Notes under the pieces: model-generated
The model's input: the letters and a program-made list of their open reading frames with translations, nothing else
Told to the model about the DNA's origin: nothing
Databases searched by the model: none
Shown: positions 1 through 10,254 of the stretch, piece by piece
Position numbering within the stretch: position 1 is the first letter of the stretch
Layout of the letters: every line of letters begins with the position of its first letter
Position numbers and translations under genes: made by a program
Source: Diplosphaera chodatii
Taxonomy: Eukaryota; Chlorophyta; Trebouxiophyceae; Prasiolales; Stichococcaceae
Direction: 5' to 3'
DNA length: 64,000 nt
NCBI GenBank assembly: GCA_032358165.1
Contig: JAALGY010000001.1
Span: 806,001 to 870,000, forward strand

Positions 1-385
1 TCCGACTGCGTGTAGTTGTCGGCGTGCAGCCGGCCGCCGTTCTTGCACAGCGGGTCGCCGTGCTGCAGCGAGTGCGGGCAGACTGCGCAGCAGCGCTGTC
101 AACCTGAAGTGGGTGCAATGGCAGATGCCAGGCAACAGCAGAATGCACCAAATGACAAAGTCAGCAGTTTCTGGCTCCTCAGCCAGGTTAACATTTGCAG
201 GCCCACGCTGTGCAGATGCGCAAGCTTGACGCTGTCCCGGGCTCACTCTTCTGCAAGTCCGCATCGCTGGGGGGCTTATAAGGGCGCGGCGGCGGCGGCG
301 CTGGCGCCTTGGCATGCACCGTCACTGCAGCCAGCGCAGTCAGCAGGCCAACCGCAGCCAGCCATCGGCTGGCTTGCACCGCCAT
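1..385 (-). CDS. Secreted Cys-containing protein, 5' part only (runs off left edge)
   Basis: The ATG at 385 opens a clear signal peptide: a short basic start (MAVQASRW), a hydrophobic core (LAAVGLLTALAAVTV) and a likely cleavage after HA. A short proline-rich stretch (KAPAPPPPRPYKPP) follows. The first exon seems to end near 247 at a GTGAGC donor. Reading resumes at about position 82 after a CAG acceptor with a Cys- and Gly-containing segment (CPHSLQHGDPLCKNGG) that continues past the window edge. The product should enter the secretory pathway and could be an extracellular or wall protein. I do not recognise the family because too little of the mature protein is present. The start is well supported by the signal peptide; the splice is an inference. 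Confidence 0.5.
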
Positions 386-1368
386 GCTCCCTACCTTTGT
401 CCCCACCCACAGCCGAAGCGGTGCACTACGGCAACCTGGACCCAGCGCGGGACACCCATGTTAGCACAATGCTCGTCTCTGCACGGCGTACGAGCTGGAA
501 CGCCCTCTAGCCATGATACATGCACTTGATGCATCTGTCCCTCGAAACACTGTGCACACTTGCCGGGTTTATAGGCTAGAGTAGGCGCTAGGCGTTGCAC
601 GACGCTGGTGTGGTGCTCTAGCAGCCCTGTCTCATAGCCAGACGAGCAGCGCTGGGCATGTCTTCACTTTGCAGGGCTGGTGAGTTGTGTTGCAATTGTC
701 CAACAATCCCAACCCACGCAATGAGCTGCAGTTACTACATGCTACGTCTGCACAGTGCATGCGCTGCCCATCAATGAGATGCGATGCGCATGTCATGAGC
801 GCGTCACATGTGACACTCAGTACACACCGAGTGCATCAGGAGAACACGGTGTCATCGCTTTGCTGGTTTCGGTCCTGCAGGAGGCCCTCAAATCGTGCAG
901 GGGTCTTGGTGAGCACAGGGTTTCCACAGGGGGTACGCAATCACTGCAGGGCCTTCTTGGCAGGCGCGCTGGCCAGATGCAGGCCTTACGCCCGGTCGAG
1001 AATGCCGATGAGTCTCGGAGGTTGCGACTGAATGCTCAGAAATCATACAACGTGCAAACAAGCACACGGGGCACAACGGCGTATGGCTGCCGACAGTTGT
1101 GTGCAGCAAGCGAACGTAGCATCTGGCAGACCTCACGAACTCGTTGTGTGTCTACACTTCACTGTGAAGAGTGTGACGAATATCTGTTCTTATGTGAATT
1201 TTCCATGGTCTGCTGCCACTTTTGGTTTTTAATCAGATCATTGCAGCGTTGATGACAGCAGCGCAACGGCGCCAGCGCCATGGGTGACAGCTACCCTCAG
1301 CAGCGCAAGATGGCTCAGAGTGTTCGTACACAAAAAAATTTGAGTGCCTGCATTAGGACGCGGTGTTG
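386..1368. other. Intergenic region between divergent genes
   Basis: About 1 kb separates the minus-strand secreted-protein gene from the plus-strand IFT88-like gene. Open frames here (for example 755-1252 plus) show no family resemblance, codon pattern or splice support. The region most likely holds both promoters and the 5' untranslated leaders. A run of seven A residues lies near 1331, shortly before the first IFT88 ATG. Confidence 0.5.
568..573 (-). promoter_or_regulatory. Possible TATA box of the secreted-protein gene
   Basis: The minus strand reads TATAAA about 185 bases upstream of the ATG at 385. Position and sequence suit a core promoter, but a hexamer like this can occur by chance and there is no independent support. 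Confidence 0.25.
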
Positions 1369-4300
1369 ATGAACATGCAAGAGTTCCCAGGGGGGATTAA
1401 TTCTTCGCAGCACTTGCCGCTGCACAGCAGCGACACTGTCTCAGTGGGAGCAGCTGCATCAGCGCGCTACTTGAGCTACGATCGGGCGAAGCACAAGATG
1501 GATGGCCATGGTATTGGGCTGTCTCTCTTTTCGGCCGATGGCACTGCTGCTCCCAGACCGTTACAACTATATGCGAGCGGTAGCAGCGGCGAGGGTGACA
1601 GCACGCCATTGCATGTCTCAGCCGATCAAGCCACATCCGAGCACCAGGCTCGGCCAGCTCAGGATCAGCAGTACCAGCCCATTATGACGCCTCGTGGTCA
1701 TCGGGATGTCTCCACAGCATCCTGGGACAGTCGGCCGTCCACGGCTGGGGCACAGCAGATGGTGCCAGCTACCGCATTGGCAACACCACACGGTCAGCAG
1801 CGGGTGAGTGCCAAAACATGCCATCCGCAGCGACAGCTGCTACTTCCTTGAATCATTGACACATAGTACTGCAGCATGGCAGCAGACCCTCCATGCTAAC
1901 ACTCCTCAACCTGTCGTTGTACATGGCGTAGGGAATGCCCAGCACCCATGGGCGCCCAAAGTCATCATGGGGCACACCACTCTTTGTGTCAAGGACAGTG
2001 GACGTCCTGTCCGTCTCCTCACCCCGCATTGGCACGGCTGCCTCAGCAGCAGCACCGTCACAAAACACCAGCGAACGAGTGCGCAGCCACACGGCGGCCA
2101 GCGCCAATGCAGCCGCTTCCGGCGACGCTCAAGCAGGTCACAGACTCCCATGTGTTTCATAGACCTGATAGCTGACATCACAGCAACCCACATCTTGACC
2201 TGTCGGCACAGCCTGTAGCTACTGGTGGTGATGTGTACCACATGTTCTGTGGTACAGTCAGTTTGAAGCATTTGTGCTCACTGCAGCGCTGTCGCATGCC
2301 AAGGAAGCGGTGCGGTTGGTCCAGCGCCTGACGCGGCGGCAGACCGGCCCAAGAGTCAGGCAGCCTTCGGACCCTGGACCCCTGTCAGCAGACGCGGAAG
2401 CGGACCATCTGATCGGCCTGGCATGCAATGCCGGCATGGTGCTGGCCGCCGCGCATGCTGCCGCCGGCAATCGGAGCGAGGCGCTGGCAGCATATCAGAA
2501 GCTGATCGACGACGGCCGTTTCCCAGACGTGTGTAAGAGACCGCCCCTGAGACCCTTGCTACAGGCACACGCCATCCAAACGCTGCAGCGGTAGGGGTTG
2601 TCAACACATCCATGTTAGAGCACTGGCACATTGGGTGCGTGGCGCTCTGCTGTGCAGGCCCACAGACTGAGCGTGAACATGGGGAACATCCACTATGCTG
2701 CCGGACGGCATGCCGAGGCACTGGGATGCTGGCGCGCTGGACTCGAAGCTCTTGCCCCCTCGGCAGACTGCACAGTGGCCAGCAGTCCTGCTGCAGGCAT
2801 CCCGCAGGAAGCAGCAACTGCGGGGGCGCAGTCGGACAGCAGCCCGGCAGCGGCTGCCCATGCAGATGCGGGCGCAGCAGCAGTCGTTGAGGCTGACAGG
2901 GCGGCTGTCCTGGGGAACATCGGCATTGGCCTAGCACGCCTTGGTCGCTATCAGGTGCACAATCTGCTGTGAGTCTGTCAATTGGATGTGACGACTGTGT
3001 TGTGAAGTCGGCATCTGAGGGCTGTGCAGTAATGGTAAAAATCGACAGTCTCCTGCTATCAAGACTCTCACTGGCTACACTGCCGACTTGAAGCGTGGCG
3101 CTGCCCGCGCAGGAGGCGGCATGCATGCTGGAGGCCTCCCTGGCGCTGGTGCCGCAGGCGCAGGCGGCGTACAACCTGGTCATCTGCGCCTTTGCCACCG
3201 GCGAGGCGCAGGCCATGCAACGCGCATTTGCTATCCTGGTACAGGTCAGTGATGGTCGTACGCTTGTGCCGACATGACCAGCACTCGGTGCAAAGGTGAT
3301 GTAGGCAGAAGGCGATGTTCACAGGTGGCCTGGGGCTGTAGCAGACCTATTCCAAGTTTCTCTGTGCACACTACGTATCTGCTCGCATCGTGTCTTACAT
3401 TGCGTGGAACCTCAGGCGTCCTCGACACAATGGCCCCTGCTGGCTGCCAGGTGCCGACACAGGGCCATGACAGTGATAGCAGCAACCGCAGCTCCGGCAC
3501 AGGGTCCGAGCAAGACCTGCATCCGCAGCCAGACTCTGCAGCCGGTGACACCCAGCATGCCGGCCGCCAGGACGAGCATTGGATGAGGTGCGGGCCGCAT
3601 GATTTGCCAATGTGTTGGCCAATCTGCATTCTGTGCTCTGTGGTGAGCGGTTTGAACCCCTGCTGCAGGAGCACGGTGACAGCTGCCCGGCTGGTGGCAG
3701 TTGCAGTGGGTAATGGCAGCAGCCATTTGGTGAGCATTGATGCGAACCTTGTTGTGACACCGACCAGTCCAGCACTCCGGGAAGCAGCAGCACGTAGGTT
3801 TTGCTCGCTCACTCTGATGTCGTCCTGCAGCTCAGCGCTCAAGCATTTGGTCGCAGGGCCTTGAATGGTGCGCAGCGGCTGCTGCTGCCGCTGGCCACAC
3901 GCACCTGGCCACAGCCATCACCACGGCTGCAGCCGCCGATCAGCTGCGAGCTGGCAACCACGACATGGCGTCTGCCAGCTTACAGGTGGGTGCTGCGCAT
4001 GGATAGGTCAGATACGTCAGAGATCTGATCATGGCAGGGCTCAGCTTGGGAGGCTGTGTGCCCAGGGTTGCTGGGAGAGTGGCGGCAGAGCAGCGGCAGC
4101 TGTCGCACCCAACCTCGCAGCACTTGCTGTCCTTGCCGGGGACTACAGCACCGCCGCAGCTCATGCTGAGGTGGCTCTGTCAGTGCGGTCGCCCCCGCCG
4201 GCAGCGCATGTGGCAGCAGCAGCCATCGCCTTGCAGGTGCTTTCCTTCGAGTTGACTTGCGTACACACTGGGGACATGCATCCTCCTGGAAAGCTATGAA

Positions 4301-6364
4301 CATGGGCACTCCTCCGCACCACACATCTGTCCATGCAGGCTGGCAATTCGGCGGCGGCGCGGCGACACTGCCAGGCGGCTGTGGTAGTGGACCCTGGGTG
4401 TCTGGAAGCCAGCTACAACCTCGGGTACTCGTTCACTTTCCGGTTGCACACCGGCTGCAGACACAGCATCTGGATACCCCCTAACCAACCACTGCTGTGG
4501 TCGTTCCCAAAGCAAAGCACCCTCCAATGAACGCTTGTTGTGCTCATTGTGTTCTCAGTCCTGACTGCATGTGCTTCTGCAGCCTTGCAGCTCGGCAGCT
4601 GAAGCTTCTTGATGAGGCGCTGCGTGCATTCAGGGCGTGCATTGCGCAGGAGGCCGCGACACCAGATGCTGGGCCCCAGCTGCAGGTGCGCCGTGCTCAT
4701 TTCCATCGGTGACGACCAGGCTCCTGCTACCTGCCAGCTACGCCTGCTGCGACACGCCGCTCATGTGCTGCCCCAATTCCATACACTGGGTTAACGTATG
4801 CTAGATGGCAGCCTGCCACGCTGAACTTGGCGACACTGCCGGCGCGGTCACAATACTAGAGGCGGTGGCGGCGGCGCACCCACAGCAGCCAGGCGTGCTG
4901 CTCCAGCTGGCGAGCTTGCATGCCAGGTGGCCAACTGCTGTGACCGCCGTCACGGGTGAAACAGCGCATCACGACCGATACAACATGCTCCTCGACTGGC
5001 ACAAAATGTCCGGCTGCTGCTCCGTGAGGGAATGCACGGAAGAGGCCCCTGGCAACCCTGCAAAATAGGCCAGTGACACCTGGACCTCGGCTGTGCAGGA
5101 CGGGCGAGCACAGGGACGCCACGGCCTTGCTGCAGCAGGCAGCGCAGGCGGCTCCGGGGGACGCCCGTCCCACGGCGTGGCTGGCAGCCCGAGCAGCGGC
5201 GTCTGGCCTCCATGCTGATGCTGTGCCCTGGCTTGACCGGGCTGCGCAGGTGTGATGCACCCCCAAAGTGAGACCGTTCCACTTTCATTGGTGTGCAGCT
5301 GAGTCAGGCGACAGGTGACTCGGCAGCTGCGGAGTGACACATGCACGCAGGTGCGAATGTGTGCTCAGCATGCGGCGACGCTGTTGTCATCGGCAGGCAG
5401 AGAACGGTGAGATGCGCTGGGCCCTGGCGGCAGCAGGCGCAGCCGCACACGCCGCCACAGACTGTGATGGTGACGAGAAAGCAGCGGTGGCAGGCAGGCG
5501 GGATGCCATTGCCCGCTACGAGGCGGTTCTCGAAGTCGATACGGGCTGCATGGAGGCCCTGCAGCAGCTGGAGCTGCTGTGCACTGCCTCAGGTGGGCCC
5601 CAAGGGCACACGCTGCCTTCTACCGGCGCAACTTCTGTACGTGCTGTTGCTGCGCACGACGACAGGGCCTGAGTCCATGACAGTGGCTAGCATATACTGG
5701 CACTGGCAGGACCAGGCTGTCATTTGCTTTTGTGCGCCTCCTACATGCAGGCCAGCCAGATGATGCAGAGGCATGGAGGAGCCGGCTGCGCCGTGTGTCT
5801 CGCTCTGCCGTGCTGACGTCATCCCCTGCACCCCAGCCAGAAGCCCAACGAATATACAGCTCGTGGCCGTGCGGGCCCTTGCCACAGGGTGGCACCCCTA
5901 GCAGCGGCTTCAGCACAGCCCCAGCAGCGCTCTCTTTTCCTCCCTCAAGGTGGGCCGTTGTGCCAGCTTCGATCGTTTGCTCCGTGCTTTCGGTGCACTT
6001 GGTGCACAGTGGCTTATGAAAGACGCACGGCATGATGTCAAGGCGTTGAACTTTGAGGTAATTGCTGCTTGGCTGCAGTGCCGCACCAGCTGCCCGCTCA
6101 GAGGTCCTTGCCTACGACCAGCTGCGAGCTTGGGGCCTTCAGCAGTGTGGAGGTGTGCAGCAAGCGGTACCTGGCAGTAGGACGGACTGTTTTGCAGCCG
6201 CGGCAGCCCTTGTCACGAAGGCATCACCTGGGCGGCAGGTTGTGCCATTCGCAAGCACGAGTCTGGCGGCTGCAGCTCTGGCAGACTGGAGTGACAGTGA
6301 TGAAGAGAGCGTGACCATGGTGAAAGCACCAGCATGGAGTCAGGTAGCATCCGTGCAGGTGTAG
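1369..6364 (+). CDS. IFT88: Intraflagellar transport protein 88-like TPR protein
   Basis: A multi-exon gene whose ordered peptides follow IFT88, the TPR subunit of the IFT-B complex that carries cargo along cilia. The N-terminus is disordered and holds an RPSTAGAQ motif like the RPMTAV motifs of IFT88. Then come a helix near 2284 (LSHAKEAVRLVQR), the hallmark RLSVNMGNIHYAAGRHAEAL near 2670, an AAYNLVICAFATGEAQAM unit near 3170, and further TPRs near 4090, 4340, 4600, 4810, 5110, 5480 and 5760. The C-terminus is acidic (DWSDSDEESV), as in the family. The first in-frame ATG (1369) was taken as start; an upstream coding exon cannot be excluded. Linkers are Ala/Gly-rich and more diverged than in animals. 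The open frame ends at the stop at 6362-6364. Exon edges in the middle (3400-4000, 6000-6200) are uncertain. The order of peptides makes IFT88 the clear best match. Confidence 0.85.
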
Positions 6365-6822
6365 GCCAATTGCTACACAGCGTCCGCTGCTCAGAAGCAG
6401 GTTTGTAGGATGTCACTGATCAATAGTGCAGGTGGCAAAGACCGGTTAGGGTGCGCAACCATGGCAGTGACTGCAGCGATCTCGTTGGACGGCTGCACAC
6501 ATTATGCAGCCGGTGAAGCCATCACGTGGTCTGAAGTCTGTTGCAAGAAAGGTAATGCAGACCAACATTATGACTCAGAAACCAACAGCAACTCAGGAAG
6601 TGCTGGAAGGAAAGCGAGTTCGCAGCACGAACTTGATAGCGCAAGACATGCAGCATGGATGCCTGGATTGAGGCATCCACCATTGCATGTCCTCAGCACT
6701 CATTTCCAGTAGAGGCTGAGTGTGGCTTGCAACCTCTTGCAAGCTCCGCCACTCCCAGGCGCTGACGGCCAACAGCTCGGACGCCCGCCAGCATTGTTGC
6801 AGGCCCTGACCTCTGCATTTCT
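6365..6822. other. Intergenic, convergent 3' ends
   Basis: This stretch lies between the end of the IFT88-like gene (+) and the end of the transporter gene (-). It should hold both 3' untranslated regions. I see no coding pattern, repeat or RNA gene in it. Confidence 0.5.
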
Positions 6823-9058
6823 TCAGTTGACCACCTCGGCTCCGGGGGCGCCGCCTCCCGGCCTGCCAAAGGCCAGGGCGTACACGCCCGCCACGCACAC
6901 CGCGCCGCCGATGATGTTGCCCAGCGTGACCGGCACCAGGTTGCCCACCTGCGCATCAAGAGATCGAGGACGTTCAAACAATTCATCGAATTTAGAACCT
7001 GATCGTGTCAGAGTTGCATCAACTGAGCGCCCCAATGCCATGGCAGGTCCCCTGGACTGCCTGGCGGTCGCACTGTGCACCACTCGTGCATGAAGCACGC
7101 TCGGCCACAGGCCAGCAGGCAGGCTTGGTGCTCGGCACGGGCTCATGCCAAGGTCTGGGCTCCCGGCTTGCAGCGCCGTGCCACGCACCACAAAGTCCCT
7201 GACGGTGATGTCGGCGCCCAGCTTCATGGCCATGGGGATGAAAAACATGTTGGCGACGCTGTGCTCCAGGCCCAGGCCCACGAAGGTGGTGATGGGGATG
7301 ATGGCCGCCGCGATCTGCGGTCGGGTTGCCGGAGTCAAGTTTAGCAGAAACACTGAGGATCTACCTCCCCGCCAGGGTGATCCAGACACGCCACCCACAG
7401 TCACGCTAGGGTTTGACGCTGGCCATGTGCAATCGCATTCGAAGTGCAGCCGCGAGCTTGCGACCTGTGGGAAGGTCGGACGCTCAGCCCCAGATCTCAC
7501 AACGCTCTGTCTGCAGGGGATTGTGTGCCTATCGGCTGGTTCCGGGGAGCACCTTGCCGCCGATGGAGGACGAGGCGGTCGCCTGCCAGATGGCGATGTT
7601 GACCAGCCAGTTGGCCAGGATGCCCCGCAGGAACGCCTGCATGCACGGCAGCCCCAAGGTTGACGCCTACACTCTTCGTGCACCTCGATCATAGCTGTAG
7701 GCGTCGTGTGTCATACAGTCAGCATGATGGAGGCATGTTGGCAGATGTGACGCCCATCTGCGCGTGTGGATGTCCGGCCTAGGCAAGAGCCGCACGGGCA
7801 AGCGCTGCTGAGATGTTGACATGAACTGCGCGCCCAGAGTCTTGGACAGATCACCTGCATGAAGGGCAGGCCAGCCTTCCTTCCAGCCACGCCGGCGGCC
7901 GTCGCCAGCGGCGGCGCGATGCCCGCTGCGTACACCAGGGACACCAGCGCGATGGAGCCCGCCAGGTTCACTGCAAAACACCCGCACCCCCTTTCGATAC
8001 CATGAGCAGGGCGGCCGACCAACCGTAGTTTCTGGCAGCTGCAGAACGGACGCCAGCGTGGTAGCACAATGTCTTTATGGATCACGACTGGCGAGGTTCG
8101 ACAATTTAGGAGTCTCCATATGGTTTGCCGCTTGGCAACGAAATATGCTTGGCAAGCAGCATGGTGCAGCACGTGCTCCTACATGAGGCACAAGGACAGC
8201 AGGGCGAGCCGGCAGCCACTCACTCAGGAACGAGACGACCCAGCTGCGCAGGAGCTGGGGCAGGGTGATGCGGCCCTCGTAGAAGGCGCAGCCCATGATC
8301 ATGGTGTTGCCGGTGAACAGCTCCGCGCCGCAGATCATGACCATGATCAGGCCGAAGGGCAGCCCCACAGCGCCCATCACCAGCTTCTGCAGCCCCGGGT
8401 TGGTCTGCACACACGCAACCGGCAGGCTGGCATGAACGTGTGCTTCACATCTCCCTTCCTGATGGCCTGGTGACCAGCAGAGATGTGTGAACAGCGAAGA
8501 CGTGCTGCCAGACGGCTGACGCATGCCTCGATGGGCGTCGTGCCACAAGATGCAGAGTCGCTCGCCGTTGTCGTCGTGCAGTCTATGTCAGAAAGCAGTG
8601 ATGTCAAGTTAATTAGTGGCGCCGTGCTCACCGCCGCGAGGCCGGGGCAGCTGACGCCGATGTTGAGCATCAGCAGCGCGCCGAAGCCGATGTAGAAGCC
8701 CGCAACGAAGCCCAGCATGATCAGCTTCCACAGTGGCAGCCGTGCCTTGTCCACGCCCGCCGCGACAACCTGGGCGTTACAAGATCAGCCCAGATGCAGG
8801 CCCACCTTTGGCAGCGTGTGTCTCATGCATAAGCTCATGGGAAGCGCGCCAATGCAGCTGGCTCGACCACAGTAGATGCTGTCTGCTCACCTTCTGGTAG
8901 ACCGCAGGCGGTGGGGAGGCCTCAGTCGGCATCACGATGGATGTTGGGGCAGCCGGCATGTTGGCGGGAGAGCCGATGGCCTGGGCGCGCACGCATCGCA
9001 GGGCGCGACTCTTCCTGCATGCTGCCTGCTGCACCGCAAACTGAGGCCCGCGCAGCAC
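6823..9058 (-). CDS. NAR1: Formate/nitrite transporter (FNT/NAR1 family), plastid-type
   Basis: About seven exons on the minus strand encode a FocA/NirC-family channel. Visible hydrophobic segments, in order: WKLIMLGFVAGFYIGFGALL (8730s), LVMGAVGLPFGLIMVMICG followed by the family signature AELFTGNT (8380-8290), AGSIALVSLVYAAGI (7950s), FLRGILANWLVNIAIW (7640s), PITTFVGLGLEHSVANMFFI (7290s) and LGNIIGGAVCVAGVYALA (6930s). The family forms pentameric channels for formate or nitrite; algal NAR1 proteins move nitrite into the chloroplast. The residues before the first membrane segment are Ala/Ser/Arg-rich with few acids, like a transit peptide. An in-frame stop lies just upstream of 9058 and a CAG acceptor sits there, so a short first exon with the ATG is probably farther upstream and was not identified. 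The start given is the start of visible coding sequence. Confidence 0.9.
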
Positions 9059-10254
9059 TGCAGGAAAACCAGGTGCAAGTCTTCAGCAAGTAAGGCGGGA
9101 TATCGGTCCGCTGAAGCATGACCATTGTGAGTGCTCGATATGATCGTGAATGTTTCTGGTGCTGCTCCACTCCAAGGTTGTCAGATGTACCGAGAGATCA
9201 TCGCGTTCTGCAACGATACTACATAGCCCTCCTGATCAGCGCCACATGCAAGAGCATGATCTCAGATCGCTCGAGGGTAACGAACTCTGCATGCGGGCCA
9301 AGGCATACCTGATCGCCTGGTGGACGAAGCAACCCTGGCAAATGCTACTGGAAGATGCTGCCTGCACGCTGAGCAAGTGCAGCAGCGGTGCATGCACGCT
9401 GCCGATGAGTGCTGCATGGCCATAGCCATGGTAACAACGTCTCAGCCGACCGCAGGCTGTCAGAGGGAACTTCGGTCGGCGGGAGCCGTTAGATGGTAGG
9501 ACTGCTAGATGTGGGCTGGCACTGGCAAGCTCGACTCCGATCAGAGGCCAGTTTCGGCGTTCGGCAAAGATCATGCGCTGGCAACCGTGCATTCGAGGGG
9601 ATAGGTCTCAACAGCTTTCTGCCCCTGAGCGGGAGGGTCAGCAGCTGACTGTACGCTTTTCCCAGAGGGACCCTTTCGCAGGTACGATTGCAAATTTCCC
9701 TCATGACCACTGGTGCGCTGCACTCTGGCCCAGATGCAGATACGCCTGTCAGGCCCGCCTGGCAGCAGATTTCGACACCCCACTGTCCACATTGCTACGC
9801 CAACCTCAGTTCATTTGCTGTGGCCAAACTTAGCCCAGAATATGTGCTCTAGTACTTCGTCAAACATGGAGACTGCAAGCCTTCCAAAACAATGCTTCAG
9901 CAATAACCTTCACTTTCCAATTCGAATTTACACCGCTGCGCAGAGGGCCATAACCGGCGGGCCAGCCTGCTCTACTGTCAAATTGGCTGCGCCACTGGAG
10001 AGCGGATGGCTGTGGCTGAATGGTACCCACAAGAGGGACGAGCTGAATGGTGATCCTAAGCGGCCAGGTCACGCTGCGGGCGGCCGCCGAAGGTGGTCCT
10101 GTGACGTGTCAAGCGCGCCTGGCGCCAGCCATAGTGGGTTTGGCGGCATGGAGGCCGCTTGGCCGCCTGAGTCGATGACGGAAGCACTCAAGTTAGCAGG
10201 CTTTATGCTGTCACTTGAGGCATGGAGATGCACCACACAGCAGACAATCACTGC
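9059..10254. other. Intergenic region upstream of the transporter gene
   Basis: About 1.2 kb lies between two minus-strand genes. It should hold the 3' untranslated region of the first bHLH gene and the promoter and missing first exon of the transporter. A 208-codon plus-strand open frame at 9713-10339 overlaps the terminal bHLH exon on the other strand, has no recognisable domain, and looks like a chance frame. Confidence 0.45.

Noticed and set aside
755..1252. A 165-codon plus-strand frame upstream of IFT88 as a gene or 5' exon
   Set aside because: Composition and content do not resemble IFT88 N-termini or any known protein; probably promoter or leader sequence.
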